A stretch of DNA of 64,000 bases from an uncultured Clostridia bacterium. GTDB taxonomy: Bacteria > Bacillota > Clostridia > Oscillospirales > Ruminococcaceae. How positions within the stretch are numbered: position 1 is the stretch's first letter; every line of letters begins with the position of its first letter. The stretch lies in contig CAMCOD010000003.1 of assembly GCA_945876435.1 (NCBI GenBank), forward strand, positions 1 to 64,000. Direction: 5' to 3'. Under the pieces are notes generated by a model, which was not told the origin of the DNA, did not search any database, and saw nothing but the letters and a program-made list of their open reading frames with translations. The translations under genes were made by a program, and so were the position numbers. Positions 8,476 to 17,082 of this stretch are shown piece after piece.

Positions 8476-8504
8476 CATCATACCTCCTGATTTGCAACCA
8501 TGCC

Positions 8505-9389
8505 CTACCTGGCCAGTGTCGCGTCGTATTTTACCAGCATCTCGTCCGGAAAATAGGACTCTTTGGCTTTTCGCAGGCTTTCCGAGCCCATATCATCCTC
8601 GCGGTTGATTCGGCTGTAGTTCTGGCAGCTTTTTTCCACAAACTGCTGATTAATCATAGGATAGCAACCCGGATAAGTCAGGTTGGCTTTCTCAAAATGA
8701 ACCACAACGGTGTCCTTGTTGACCGCCGACGCAAGAGTAAAGGCCTCTACCTTTTCACCGACCCGCAGCAAACCTCCCATAAGTTCTTCCTCTTTAAAGT
8801 GGTCCATTGCGGTATAAAGTGCCTTTTGCTCCTCCTCCAGCTTTTCGCCTGTGGTTTCTTCCCGGTTTTTGTACCAGTCCACACTCATGGCACGGCACTC
8901 CGGCAGATTTTCTTCCGTAATCGGTTCGTAGCTCCAATCCGGACAGGAAACCAGAAAATGCTTGATGTGATTGCGTTTGGCAGCCAGCTTTCTGCCCTTC
9001 AGCTCCGCCAGTTTTTCTCTAGTGTAGCAGTAATCGAAGTCAACCCGATCCTCCTCAAAGAGGAATTTCCCCGGCATTTGTTCCTCCAGGCGCTGGCGCT
9101 CCGGTTCAAGAATGCTGTGGAGCCGCAGAGGCACACCTTCTTTTGCCGCTTCCTCCTCCAGCGCCTGAATCAGCTTCAGCCGGTCCCCCGCGCCAAAGTA
9201 ACCAAAAGTTACCCCATCAAAGCGGCTGCGGATCACCGCAAAGCCCTCAAACTTGGCAATCTCATTGTGGTAAAAATCCTGCCAGTTGAATATGGTGGAA
9301 AAACAGTACTCCGCTCCGTAAAACTGATCCACCGCCAGCCGGTCTTTAATCCATTCTTTATCTTCTATTGTGATTTTGCGAAAATCCAC
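8505..9389 (-). CDS. DUF2156 (phosphatidylglycerol lysyltransferase-like) protein
   Basis: The protein has 294 residues with a GTG start. The N-terminal sequence KITIEDKEWIKDRL...GAEYCFSTIFNW and the internal KRNHIKHFL segment match the soluble DUF2156 proteins of Clostridia, which resemble the aminoacyl-transfer domain of MprF but lack its membrane flippase part. No transmembrane segment is seen. It probably transfers an acyl or aminoacyl group to an unknown acceptor. It sits between the GNAT and thymidylate kinase genes, all leftward with short gaps. Confidence 0.8.
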   Translation of the reverse strand: MDFRKITIEDKEWIKDRLAVDQFYGAEYCFSTIFNWQDFYHNEIAKFEGFAVIRSRFDGVTFGYFGAGDRLKLIQALEEEAAKEGVPLRLHSILEPERQRLEEQMPGKFLFEEDRVDFDYCYTREKLAELKGRKLAAKRNHIKHFLVSCPDWSYEPITEENLPECRAMSVDWYKNREETTGEKLEEEQKALYTAMDHFKEEELMGGLLRVGEKVEAFTLASAVNKDTVVVHFEKANLTYPGCYPMINQQFVEKSCQNYSRINREDDMGSESLRKAKESYFPDEMLVKYDATLAR

Positions 9390-9421
9390 AAAGACATCTT
9401 CTTTCTCGTTCTTCTTAACCT

Positions 9422-10087
9422 TTACTCAAAATACTCTTTTACTCTATCCCAAATTTCCTCGGAAATATCTTCTACCCCGCGCATTTTTCCATTCCGGCTG
9501 CAATGGACCATCTGCCAGCCAAATTTCTCCGCCGCGTAGAGAGCTGTCTCCCGGCAGCGGAGCAAATAAGTAAAGTTGGCCTCATGAATATCCTTTTTGC
9601 TTTCGTCGCCCTCATAGCGCTTGGCCAGTAAAGTCCGGGAAAGCTCCGGTTCCACATCCAGATACAGCACCTTGGTTGGACGAGGAAGGCCAACCTTTTC
9701 ATATTCCAGCTCTTCCAGCCAGTTCAAATAGCTGTCCCAGCGTTCCTTCGGTTCTTTGGTACACTGATGGACCATGTTAGAGGTGGTATAGCGGTCCGCT
9801 ACGATGGTATAGCCTTGCTCCCAGTATTTTCGATAAGCTTTTTGAAACGTGGCATAGCGATCCACCGTATAAAAGAGGGAGGCTGCATAGGCATTCACCT
9901 GATCGGCCTGTCCCAAATCTCCCCGCAGGTACATTTTTACCAGCGCGGAACTGTCATCCTCATAATTGGGGAAGGACACCTTTACCGCCGGCCTGTTCAG
10001 CCGCTCCAGCCGTTCCATCAGTTTTTGTGTCTGCGTGGCTTTACCGCTGCCGTCCAATCCCTCGATCACCAGCATGACCTGTTTCAT
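9422..10087 (-). CDS. tmk: Thymidylate kinase-like (dTMP kinase) protein
   Basis: This is a 221-residue nucleoside monophosphate kinase. The P-loop is GLDGSGKATQ (residues 10-19), where the usual GKTTQ or GKSTQ has Ala after Lys. The DR motif (VADRYTTSN) and the substrate LID region (AKRYEGDESKKDIHE) are present. It should phosphorylate dTMP to dTDP. The gene directly follows thyX, whose product is dTMP, supporting the assignment. The divergent P-loop and the sequence distance from housekeeping Tmk leave open a paralogue with altered specificity. Confidence 0.82.
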   Translation of the reverse strand: MKQVMLVIEGLDGSGKATQTQKLMERLERLNRPAVKVSFPNYEDDSSALVKMYLRGDLGQADQVNAYAASLFYTVDRYATFQKAYRKYWEQGYTIVADRYTTSNMVHQCTKEPKERWDSYLNWLEELEYEKVGLPRPTKVLYLDVEPELSRTLLAKRYEGDESKKDIHEANFTYLLRCRETALYAAEKFGWQMVHCSRNGKMRGVEDISEEIWDRVKEYFE

Positions 10088-10111
10088 TGTTCCCCATCCT
10101 CTCCGCTTGGA

Positions 10112-10873
10112 TTACAGATTCTGAAAATACTCCCGGACCTGAGCCGCTTTGCCGCAGCACATTTTTCCTTCCGGGCAGGGACCGCTGACACAGCCTGGCC
10201 CGCAGTTGCGGAACAGGGTGGGAGAAACTTGTTTCACCAAGCGCAGCATTTCGGTAGCCACTTCCCGAATTTCCCACTGGGCACGGTTGCAACAGCGGAG
10301 ATGGAAGAAGTTATAGAGGCTTCTGGCATTCATCGTCACGATCATTTTGGTCTCGCAGGCATTGGGCAGAACAAAACGGGCGTCCTCAATGGCCTTTTTT
10401 TCTGCAGCGGAACGGGCAGCCTTCTCCGTCATCCCACTGGCCAGCATGGTTTCCATGTGTTTCGCCATCAGAATATCGGTCAACTGATGATAGGCCTGTT
10501 CCGCGTCAGCCATAGCCTGCTGGTAACGCTGGGCAGCTTCCGGGATCGCCGCGATCTCTGGCGGTGTCACATATTTCATGTCCGTTTCCACCACATAGCG
10601 CTGGCTCTGAACGCTGAAGGAGGCGATACGGTGTCTGGTGATCTGGGCCAGCAGGGAACGGCTGACACCCTCGATGCCGAAGGTGAACGTTACATGCTCA
10701 ATGGGACTTTGGTGACCCATATCAGTAAGTTTCTGCAGGAAAGCCTCTGTTTTTTCCGGGGTCAGGTTGTCCAGCAGGGTGGAAATATCAGAATTGCTGT
10801 AGCACAGCCGGGCTGCCGCCGCGATATACAGCTCCGGATTCGGCGAATGAGACAGCAAGGTTACGGTTGCCAT
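10112..10873 (-). CDS. thyX: Flavin-dependent thymidylate synthase ThyX
   Basis: ThyX makes dTMP from dUMP with methylene-THF and FAD/NADPH. The ATG at 10873 follows CAGGAGG at proper spacing; the long ORF start is discarded. The 253-residue protein has the signature RHRxxSxxxxSxRYV at residues 80-94 and the dUMP-binding RSLYNFFHLRC segment. A short Cys-rich tail (CGPGC...CPEGKMCCG) follows the catalytic domain. An extended -10 (TGC-TATACT, 10933-10928) lies upstream. It is followed by tmk, forming a dTMP-to-dTDP pair. Confidence 0.96.
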   Translation of the reverse strand: MATVTLLSHSPNPELYIAAAARLCYSNSDISTLLDNLTPEKTEAFLQKLTDMGHQSPIEHVTFTFGIEGVSRSLLAQITRHRIASFSVQSQRYVVETDMKYVTPPEIAAIPEAAQRYQQAMADAEQAYHQLTDILMAKHMETMLASGMTEKAARSAAEKKAIEDARFVLPNACETKMIVTMNARSLYNFFHLRCCNRAQWEIREVATEMLRLVKQVSPTLFRNCGPGCVSGPCPEGKMCCGKAAQVREYFQNL

Positions 10874-10998
10874 AGAAAAACCTCCTGTTGAAATGAACTT
10901 TTCTCTCGAAGGAGAACATACGAATATAGTATAGCATAAAACCATTGTTGTGTACACAAAAGCGGTCGCGAAAATATGGGTAAGCCACAGTTTTTTCA

Positions 10999-11040
10999 AA
11001 AAGAGGACCCTCTGTTTTTAAAACAGAGGGTCCTCTTTAA
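10999..11040. terminator. Strong bidirectional hairpin
   Basis: AGAGGACCCTCTGTTTT is followed by its near-perfect inverse TAAAACAGAGGGTCCTCTTT. It terminates the small gene on its right and isolates thyX. Confidence 0.85.
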
Positions 11041-11273
11041 TCCATATAATCGCCGCAGTCATGCTGATTATACTGCTTTTTGATTCGAATCAGGATGGAA
11101 CCATCCTCCAGACGTTTTTCCTCCACGATTTGGTATTTCGTGTGATTCCGCTCCATCTGGGCCTTATATAAGGCATATTCTTCTACGGCACGGACGGCGT
11201 TCTCATGAGCAACGTCCTCCTTCAGCATAAAATGGATACACTGTTCCAAACAGGCAAATTGAATTCGTTTCAT
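11037..11273 (-). CDS. Small conserved-looking protein of unknown function
   Basis: The product has 78 residues and no recognised domain. The start is secure: CAAAGGAGAATCCCG precedes the ATG. The protein is largely helical and charged with no membrane segment. The segment YQIVEEKRLEDGSILIRIKKQYN looks like a beta-hairpin-rich C-terminal half. The stop lies at the base of the strong hairpin. It stands alone between two isolated transcription units, so context gives no functional clue. Confidence 0.65.
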   Translation of the reverse strand: MKRIQFACLEQCIHFMLKEDVAHENAVRAVEEYALYKAQMERNHTKYQIVEEKRLEDGSILIRIKKQYNQHDCGDYMD

Positions 11274-11396
11274 CGGGATTCTCCTTTGAAGTTAATAGGT
11301 TTTGTTTTATTTTATCATATAAAAAACGCTGTTCTCAAAGGGATTTTCCCCATTATAACGCCATTTTTGTGAATTCTGCCGCAGCAATACCGGGAA

Positions 11397-12419
11397 CTAC
11401 TTTGTGAAAGATTTCAAATCCGCCACAAAGTTGTGGCACTGGTTCAGATCGGTAGCCCAACTGGTCACCATACGGACACAGCGGGAGCAATTTTCCATGT
11501 CCATATAATCCAGAACCATGTATTTCTCCTTAATTTTCTCCAAAACATCCATAGGGAAAATGGGGAAAATCTGATTGGAGGGACTGTCGCAAAGGAAGGA
11601 GTAACCCAACTGCCGGATCCCATCCCGGAGAACATCCATGCAGGTGTTAGCGTGCTGCGCCAGTTCCAAAAACAGGTTATCCCGGAAGAGTGTTTCGAAC
11701 TGTACACCCAGAACTTTGCCTTTGGCCAGCATTGCTCCCCGCTGCTTCATGTGACGGCGGAAATCTTCTTTCAGCTCATCCTTCACGATGACCATGGCTT
11801 CCCCCAGAAAGGCTCCGTTTTTGGTTCCGCCCACATAGAAAGCATCACAGAGTTTTGGGTAATCCTTCAGAGTCAGGTCGCTGCAAGCCAGCGCGGAGCC
11901 CATTCTCGCGCCGTCAATAAACAGGAGCAGATCATGCTCTTTGCAGTAGGCGTACAGCTCTTCCAGTTCTTTTTTGCTGTATACAGTGCCCAGCTCTGTG
12001 GTATTGGAGATATAAACCAGTTTGGGACGAGGGCAGTATTCCTCCAGATTCATTTTTATTGCGTGCTCCAGCTGCGCAATCGTCAGCTTGCCGTCTTCTG
12101 TCGGCTCCGTCAGGATCTTGTGTCCGGTCTCCTCAATGGAACCGCACTCATGGCCCTGGATGTGTCCCGTCTCCGCAGAGATCACCGCCTGAGTCGGGCG
12201 CAGAAAAGCAGCGATGGCCAAAGTGTTGGTTTGGGTTCCACCGGGAATAAAGTGGATGTCCACCTTCGCGCAGTCCATCTTTTCTTTCATGTAAGCAGCG
12301 GCCTGCCGGCAATGTTCATCCTCGCCGTAGCCGAGACACTGTTCCATATTGGTGTCTACCAAGGCTTGCAGCACCGCAGGATGGGCGGTTTCACTGTAAT
12401 CATTCAGAAAGCTATACAT
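11397..12419 (-). CDS. ltaE: Low-specificity L-threonine aldolase family enzyme
   Basis: This PLP enzyme of 340 residues belongs to the threonine aldolase/beta-eliminating lyase fold. Visible family features are the early GYGEDEH region, FIPGGTQTNTLAI, the HIQGHE segment, the FIDGARMGSAL strand with the PLP-contacting Asp, and the Schiff-base lysine in GGTKNGAF. The expected reaction is cleavage of L-threonine or L-allo-threonine to glycine and acetaldehyde. A consensus promoter lies upstream. The monocistronic gene is divergent from brnQ. Confidence 0.9.
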   Translation of the reverse strand: MYSFLNDYSETAHPAVLQALVDTNMEQCLGYGEDEHCRQAAAYMKEKMDCAKVDIHFIPGGTQTNTLAIAAFLRPTQAVISAETGHIQGHECGSIEETGHKILTEPTEDGKLTIAQLEHAIKMNLEEYCPRPKLVYISNTTELGTVYSKKELEELYAYCKEHDLLLFIDGARMGSALACSDLTLKDYPKLCDAFYVGGTKNGAFLGEAMVIVKDELKEDFRRHMKQRGAMLAKGKVLGVQFETLFRDNLFLELAQHANTCMDVLRDGIRQLGYSFLCDSPSNQIFPIFPMDVLEKIKEKYMVLDYMDMENCSRCVRMVTSWATDLNQCHNFVADLKSFTK

Positions 12420-12466
12420 AAATGACCCTCTTTCCGCTGTATTTCAGCAGTTTTTTGCTATTTTTC

Positions 12467-12495
12467 ACTATACGCTTTTCCACCTGCTGTGTCAA
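12467..12495 (-). promoter_or_regulatory. Promoter of threonine aldolase gene
   Basis: On the minus strand, TTGACA (12495-12490), a 17-nt spacer and TATAGT (12472-12467) stand about 45 nt before the start codon. Confidence 0.8.
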
Positions 12496-12610
12496 GATAC
12501 TTTAGCTCTGTAAAATATTAAACCATTTGTTAAATTCGAATACTTTTCGGTTATTTTTATTAAATCAGCTAAAAATTATTGAGTGATTCAGAGATTATTT
12601 ATGGGTTTCG

Positions 12611-12639
12611 TTGACACTTTCTCCTTTATCTCCTATAAT
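12611..12639 (+). promoter_or_regulatory. Consensus promoter of brnQ
   Basis: TTGACA (12611-12616), 17 nt and TATAAT (12634-12639) is a perfect SigA consensus. A leader of about 100 nt follows with no riboswitch or T-box that I can recognise. The 326-bp intergenic stretch 12420-12745 holds only this and the divergent ltaE promoter. Confidence 0.88.
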
Positions 12640-12745
12640 AAAATTGTAAGATTTCGGATTTGTCTTTTCTTTCCGCAGCAAACTTTGTCCGTCGGAAAAA
12701 GACAGTCGTAAGATTCATAAGTGACAGAAAGGCTGGTAAGCTGAA

Positions 12746-14023
12746 ATGGAGAAAAACACAAAAAAAGCCACCCTGGACAGCGTCGTTATTGGTGCTGCCC
12801 TTTTCGCTATGTTTTTTGGCGCGGGAAACATGATTTTTCCGCCCTACCTGGGTTTGCAGGCCGGACGAGAGTGGCTCACCGCTTTCCTCGGTTACTACAT
12901 CGCTGACATTGGCCTGGCGTTGGTTGCCATGTTCGCTTTGATCCGCGTGCAGGGCCGGGAACCGATTCTCCGTCCTCTGGGTACAAAGATCAGTACATTA
13001 TTTATGTCCGCCATTGTCTTGTGCCTTGGCCCGTTTATCTGTATTCCCCGTACCGCCGCTACTACTTATGAATTATCCATTGTTCCCCTGTTCGAAAAAT
13101 TTAATATGCCGCTGTTTTTTGTCCTGTTTTTCGCACTGGTGCTGATTTTATCCATCAATGAATCTGCCGTAGTTGATATTGTGGGAAAGATCCTGACACC
13201 AGTGCTGTTTTTAGGACTCATATTCCTCATTGTTCTGGGTATTCTCTATCCTCTCGGCCCAACCGATACCGCTCCTGTGGTCGATTCGGTTGTCGCCACC
13301 GGCGTCCAATCCGGATATCAAACCATGGATGTTCTCGCTACTACCCTTTTCGGCGCCTTGATCCTGAACAGTGTGGCCAACAAGGGCCATACTCAGCCAA
13401 AACAGCAAATCCGTGTTGCCCTTGGCGCCAGCATTGTAGCGGGAATCGGTCTATTGATCGTATATCTTGGCCTGACCTATCTGGGCGCTACCGTATCGAC
13501 GGTTTATAACGCATCCATGGACCGGACCCAGCTATTGATTCTTCTGATTCAGGACCTGATGCCGGGACGTTTGGGTATTCTCTTCTTCGGAGTGGTGGTT
13601 TGTCTGGCCTGCCTGACTACCGCCATCGCTTTGACCAGCTCTGCCGCAGAATATTTCACGACTCTCTCCCGCGTGCGGCTCCAATATAAAGGCTTGGTCA
13701 CTTTGATTTGTGTATTCAGTGCCGTCATTTCCTGCGTGGGTACCGAAACCATCATTGCTTTGGCCTCTCCAATCCTCAGCATCGTGTATCCGCCGATTCT
13801 GGTTCTGGTATTTCTCAGTTTCCTTCGCAAATATGTAAACGCCTGGGGCTGCCGTTTGGGTGCCTTAACGGCAACCGCCTGCGGCATGATTGAGGTCCTT
13901 GCCAGCTTCGGTGTTTGCAGCAATTTCCTTACTTTGCTTCCTTTCGGCAGTATGGGCTTTGGTTGGTTATTGCCGGCCGTCGCCGCGATTATAATCGGCT
14001 GCCTCATTCCGGATAAAAAGTAA
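12746..14023 (+). CDS. brnQ: Branched-chain amino acid:cation symporter BrnQ
   Basis: The 425-residue membrane protein of the LIVCS family has the conserved N-terminal FAMFFGAGNMIFPPYLG motif in helix 1 and about 12 hydrophobic helices. It imports leucine, isoleucine and valine with Na+ or H+. It is a single gene with its own consensus promoter and a strong terminator. In an amino-acid fermenter the transporter would supply both biosynthesis and Stickland-type oxidation; that use is inferred. Confidence 0.95.
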   Translation: MEKNTKKATLDSVVIGAALFAMFFGAGNMIFPPYLGLQAGREWLTAFLGYYIADIGLALVAMFALIRVQGREPILRPLGTKISTLFMSAIVLCLGPFICIPRTAATTYELSIVPLFEKFNMPLFFVLFFALVLILSINESAVVDIVGKILTPVLFLGLIFLIVLGILYPLGPTDTAPVVDSVVATGVQSGYQTMDVLATTLFGALILNSVANKGHTQPKQQIRVALGASIVAGIGLLIVYLGLTYLGATVSTVYNASMDRTQLLILLIQDLMPGRLGILFFGVVVCLACLTTAIALTSSAAEYFTTLSRVRLQYKGLVTLICVFSAVISCVGTETIIALASPILSIVYPPILVLVFLSFLRKYVNAWGCRLGALTATACGMIEVLASFGVCSNFLTLLPFGSMGFGWLLPAVAAIIIGCLIPDKK

Positions 14024-14079
14024 GCTTTTGCAATTGTTTTGCTTGTTTTTCCTTATTTTGTCCAGCTGAAACAAAAGTC

Positions 14080-14113
14080 AAAAGCCCTGAGACGGACCGT
14101 CTCAGGGCTTTTA
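14080..14113. terminator. Bidirectional terminator
   Basis: GCCCTGAGACG, a 4-nt loop region and CGTCTCAGGGC, with AAA before and TTTT after. It separates brnQ from the convergent EIIC gene. Confidence 0.85.
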
Positions 14114-14144
14114 TGATGAAACAACGATTTTCAAATGCTCTCAT

Positions 14145-15155
14145 TTAGAAAGCAATGGAGCGCTTTTTTGCCAGCCAGCTGAAGAAATGCCCTCCAACAT
14201 ATCCGGCAATCAAACCGCCAACGGCCCCCAGGGCCAAAGCCAGCACCACTTTTCCTGGAGGATTAAAGCCGAAGGGGGCAATCATGCCTGGGATTGGGGA
14301 AGCCGTGCCAGGCGCGTTATTCACAATACCCAATGCTGCCGCCGCTAAACCCGCAAAGCCGCCGCCAAAAAAGTTGGAGGCAAAAATCGGAATTGGATGC
14401 TTGGTAATGATATGCGCCTGCGTCAACGGCTCCATCATAACGGCAATCACATTGCTGCGGTCGCCATATTTCATCTTGTGGAAAACCATACCGTTGGTGA
14501 AGGAACCGCCAAAGCAGGCAATGGATGCGATGCCCATGGGCAGACCGGTCAATCCCAGCATAGCCGTCAAAGCCATGGAACTGAGCGGAGAGGTGCAGAT
14601 CATCTTCATCAAACCGCCCAGCAGGAAGCCCATGACCAATGGAGATTGATCCGCTGCAGCGGAAATTGTGCTGCCAATCAGGTTCAGTACCGAATTGACC
14701 GCCGGATCAACAGCGAAGGCGATCAGTCTCGCCAAAGGTGCCACAGTCAGCGCTCCCAGGATTACATCCAATCCAGTGGGCAGGTGTTTTTCAATCCACG
14801 GCGCAATCAAACCAATCAGATATCCTGCAATAAAACCAGGGAGAATACCATATCCGCCGCAGGCCAAACCGCCTACCAATGCAAATACCGGATTCACACC
14901 CATAGCCAGAGGCACCATAATTCCCGCAGCCACGCCGGCCAGACTGCCGGAGGTAGCGCCGACTTCCGCCAGAAATTGGATGCCCAGCAGATCACCGGTA
15001 ATATATTTGTGAACTGCTTCTACCAGGAAAGAAGCCACAGCCGCATTGGCCATGCCGGACATCGCTTCGGAACCCTTCGGAAACTTCATACTGAATAAAG
15101 AGAACAGCCCCAGCGTCAACAGGAGTAAGGCCATTCCGGATAAAATAGTCATCAT
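14145..15155 (-). CDS. PTS EIIC-type membrane protein (PfoR-like family)
   Basis: The 336-residue, Gly/Ala-rich polytopic protein matches the stand-alone EIIC family (PTS_EIIC_2) that includes the perfringolysin O regulator PfoR. It has about nine to ten hydrophobic segments, and motifs such as GGLACGGYGILPGFIAGYL, FGGSFTNGMVFHKMKYGDRSN and FFGGGFAGLAAA. No EIIA or EIIB gene is nearby, which is usual for this family and leaves transport substrate and energy source unknown. The start at 15155 has GGAGG at 7 nt. Upstream repeats suggest a dedicated regulator. Confidence 0.85.
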   Translation of the reverse strand: MMTILSGMALLLLTLGLFSLFSMKFPKGSEAMSGMANAAVASFLVEAVHKYITGDLLGIQFLAEVGATSGSLAGVAAGIMVPLAMGVNPVFALVGGLACGGYGILPGFIAGYLIGLIAPWIEKHLPTGLDVILGALTVAPLARLIAFAVDPAVNSVLNLIGSTISAAADQSPLVMGFLLGGLMKMICTSPLSSMALTAMLGLTGLPMGIASIACFGGSFTNGMVFHKMKYGDRSNVIAVMMEPLTQAHIITKHPIPIFASNFFGGGFAGLAAAALGIVNNAPGTASPIPGMIAPFGFNPPGKVVLALALGAVGGLIAGYVGGHFFSWLAKKRSIAF

Positions 15156-15193
15156 AAAAAAACCTCCACATTATTATGTCTCATTACAGCTTT

Positions 15194-15278
15194 ATTATAG
15201 GAGGCAGTTTCAGAAAAATACAAAAAACTACAACTTCCTTTTTCGGAAAAATACCAAAAGTTACAACTTTGTCAAAGT
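15194..15278 (-). promoter_or_regulatory. Promoter and paired repeats upstream of the PfoR-like gene
   Basis: On the minus strand, TTGTAT (15223-15218), 18 nt and TATAAT (15199-15194) form the promoter. Two copies of a 23-nt imperfect direct repeat, GAAAAATACmAAAArytACAACTT, start at 15213 and 15246, 33 bp apart. The second is followed by the palindrome AACTTTGTCAAAGTT (15264-15278). The first repeat overlaps the -35 box. The rest of the 311-bp gap is AT-rich with no gene. Confidence 0.55.
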
Positions 15279-15435
15279 TCGTTATTCTCTCTTGCAAAAA
15301 CAAACAAATTGCACAAGGATTTTCCCGATTTTTTCGGGAACATTTTTCATTTTTCCGGTTTTTTTGCAATTTTCACACTTTAAATATACAAAAATATTGA
15401 TTGGCCTATCTCTTTTGAAGTTTTCTGTAACAAAA

Positions 15436-15462
15436 AAGCCCGCCGAACGGATTCGGCGGGCA
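15436..15462 (-). terminator. Terminator of the methyltransferase gene
   Basis: CCCGCCGAA, loop CGGA, TTCGGCGGG, then GCTTTTTTG when read on the minus strand. Confidence 0.88.
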
Positions 15463-15466
15463 GCGT

Positions 15467-16219
15467 TTATTCTGGTTTTACCGCTCTGGTTGCCCAGAAG
15501 CTTTCTATTCCATATTCATGGAGGCGACCCTGTCCATTGGTATCCCCGTAGACTGCCGTCAGACGGAAGCCTGCCTGAAGCTGGCCGCCGATCTGCTCCC
15601 CGATGGTGTGGGAAAACTGGATTCCCCAATCCAAGCGGAGGGACTCCTCATACAGTGCCGGATCCTTCAATGGATTAAATGGCAGTTTATAACGCAGTTG
15701 ACTTTCGCTGTCATCATAAACATAGTTGATCCCCGCATCCAACCCAGCCAGAAGAATCCCGCCCGGTTTCAGCACCCGGTAACACTCCTTCCAAATTGGA
15801 AGAACATTCTCCACATAACAGTTGGACACTGGATGGAAGATCAAATCAAAACTCTCATCTTCAAAGGGCAGAGGACTGCTCATATCCGCCCGAACGGTTT
15901 CAATGGTGTAACCTTCCCGCTCCGCTACCTTTCTCTCACTTTCCAGTTGGGCAGAAGAGTAGTCCAAAACGGTACATTTGGCTCCCAGCACAGAAAAGAT
16001 AGGCATCTGTTGTCCGCCTCCAGAGGCGAGACCCAGGATTTTTGCCCCATTTAATTCACAAAACCAATCCTTCGGAACAGCCTTTGTCGGCGTCAGCAGC
16101 ACAGACCAATCCCCTGCTTTGGCTTTTTCCACCGTCTCATGATCAATGGCCTGCCCCCATTTCCAGCCTTCACGGCACCAACGGTCAATACTTTGGGCGT
16201 TAACATCCGTGTACTTCAT
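15467..16219 (-). CDS. Class I SAM-dependent methyltransferase
   Basis: The 250-residue protein has a Rossmann methyltransferase core: motif I ILGLASGGGQQM, the acidic strand-2 end VLDYSSAQLE, motif II region VRADMSSPLPFEDESFDLIFH and motif III VLKPGGILLAG. It resembles the UbiE/COQ5-type small-molecule methyltransferases common in Clostridia. The acceptor is unknown. It follows the response-regulator gene by 12 bp and may share its transcript. Confidence 0.88.
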   Translation of the reverse strand: MKYTDVNAQSIDRWCREGWKWGQAIDHETVEKAKAGDWSVLLTPTKAVPKDWFCELNGAKILGLASGGGQQMPIFSVLGAKCTVLDYSSAQLESERKVAEREGYTIETVRADMSSPLPFEDESFDLIFHPVSNCYVENVLPIWKECYRVLKPGGILLAGLDAGINYVYDDSESQLRYKLPFNPLKDPALYEESLRLDWGIQFSHTIGEQIGGQLQAGFRLTAVYGDTNGQGRLHEYGIESFWATRAVKPE

Positions 16220-16231
16220 TTCTTTCCCCCC

Positions 16232-17080
16232 TTAATTATTGCAGGCAAAAGCCAGTGCATGCAGAAAATATTTCAAAGAGACTTTCCCTCGGGTTTCTGA
16301 TTTTCCCCGGATAAAATCCATTTCCTTCCGAAGCTGCTCAAAGGTATACAGGCTGGCCAGACTCTGAAAAACATCACTGTCATAGCTTTCCAGGCCTAAA
16401 TGAGCCAGATTGCTGAGCCCTGCCGCTGCTGCGCGGCGAAGCCTTTGTTCCATTGCTTTGGGATTTCCCGGGCTGAAACGGCTGCACAGCTCCGAAACGG
16501 TAACGCGTCCGGCCTCTCCCTCATTTTCGACCAAATATTCCACCAAGGAAATGATGTCGCTGCTTCCGCTCTCTCCGAGAATCCCCAGAGTCTGCAAGAT
16601 GGAACGCAGCCGCTTCCCATAGGGCTTTTCATCCCGAACAGCCGGCTGCTCCTGCGCGACCGCCGCCCCGGTACCTCCCAGCAAAGACTGAACCTGATGA
16701 AACGTACGTTTCATGTTCAGGTTCTCGATCACGCCGGACAGCACCCGTTCCACCTCCACACCGTTAACCGGTTTTTGAATAAAGAAAGTAATGCCGCTTT
16801 CATAGGCCTGTGAAACCATAGCCTTATTGTCCACTTGCGACAGCATGATAAAACAGATATCCGGGTATTTTTCCCTCGCCTTTTCTACAAATGTGATTCC
16901 ATCCATCAAGGGCATCAGCAGATCCACAATGCAAATATCCGGTGTCACATAGTCCAAATCCTCCAACGCATCCAATCCGTTGCCGGCAACCCCGCAGATC
17001 TCCCCCAGATTCTTCTTTTCAATCAAAATTTTTAAAATCCGGCAGACATTTTCATCATCGTCGATGAGATAAATTTTCAT
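16232..17080 (-). CDS. Response regulator, GlnL/YcbB type
   Basis: The 282-residue protein has an N-terminal receiver domain with the acidic pocket (IDDDE), the phosphorylated Asp in DICIVDLLMPLMDG, and the Lys in FFIQKPVNG. A linker leads to a C-terminal DNA-binding region (about 145-282) of the YcbB type found in GlnL of Bacillus subtilis, which controls glutamine use. The partner kinase gene lies 2 bp upstream. The target is unknown; the adjacent MFS gene is one candidate. Confidence 0.85.
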   Translation of the reverse strand: MKIYLIDDDENVCRILKILIEKKNLGEICGVAGNGLDALEDLDYVTPDICIVDLLMPLMDGITFVEKAREKYPDICFIMLSQVDNKAMVSQAYESGITFFIQKPVNGVEVERVLSGVIENLNMKRTFHQVQSLLGGTGAAVAQEQPAVRDEKPYGKRLRSILQTLGILGESGSSDIISLVEYLVENEGEAGRVTVSELCSRFSPGNPKAMEQRLRRAAAAGLSNLAHLGLESYDSDVFQSLASLYTFEQLRKEMDFIRGKSETRGKVSLKYFLHALAFACNN

Positions 17081-17082
17081 TT

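Noticed and set aside
12640-12745. T-box or riboswitch in the brnQ leader
   Set aside because: The leader is only about 100 nt and contains neither a T-box sequence nor a terminator/antiterminator pair.
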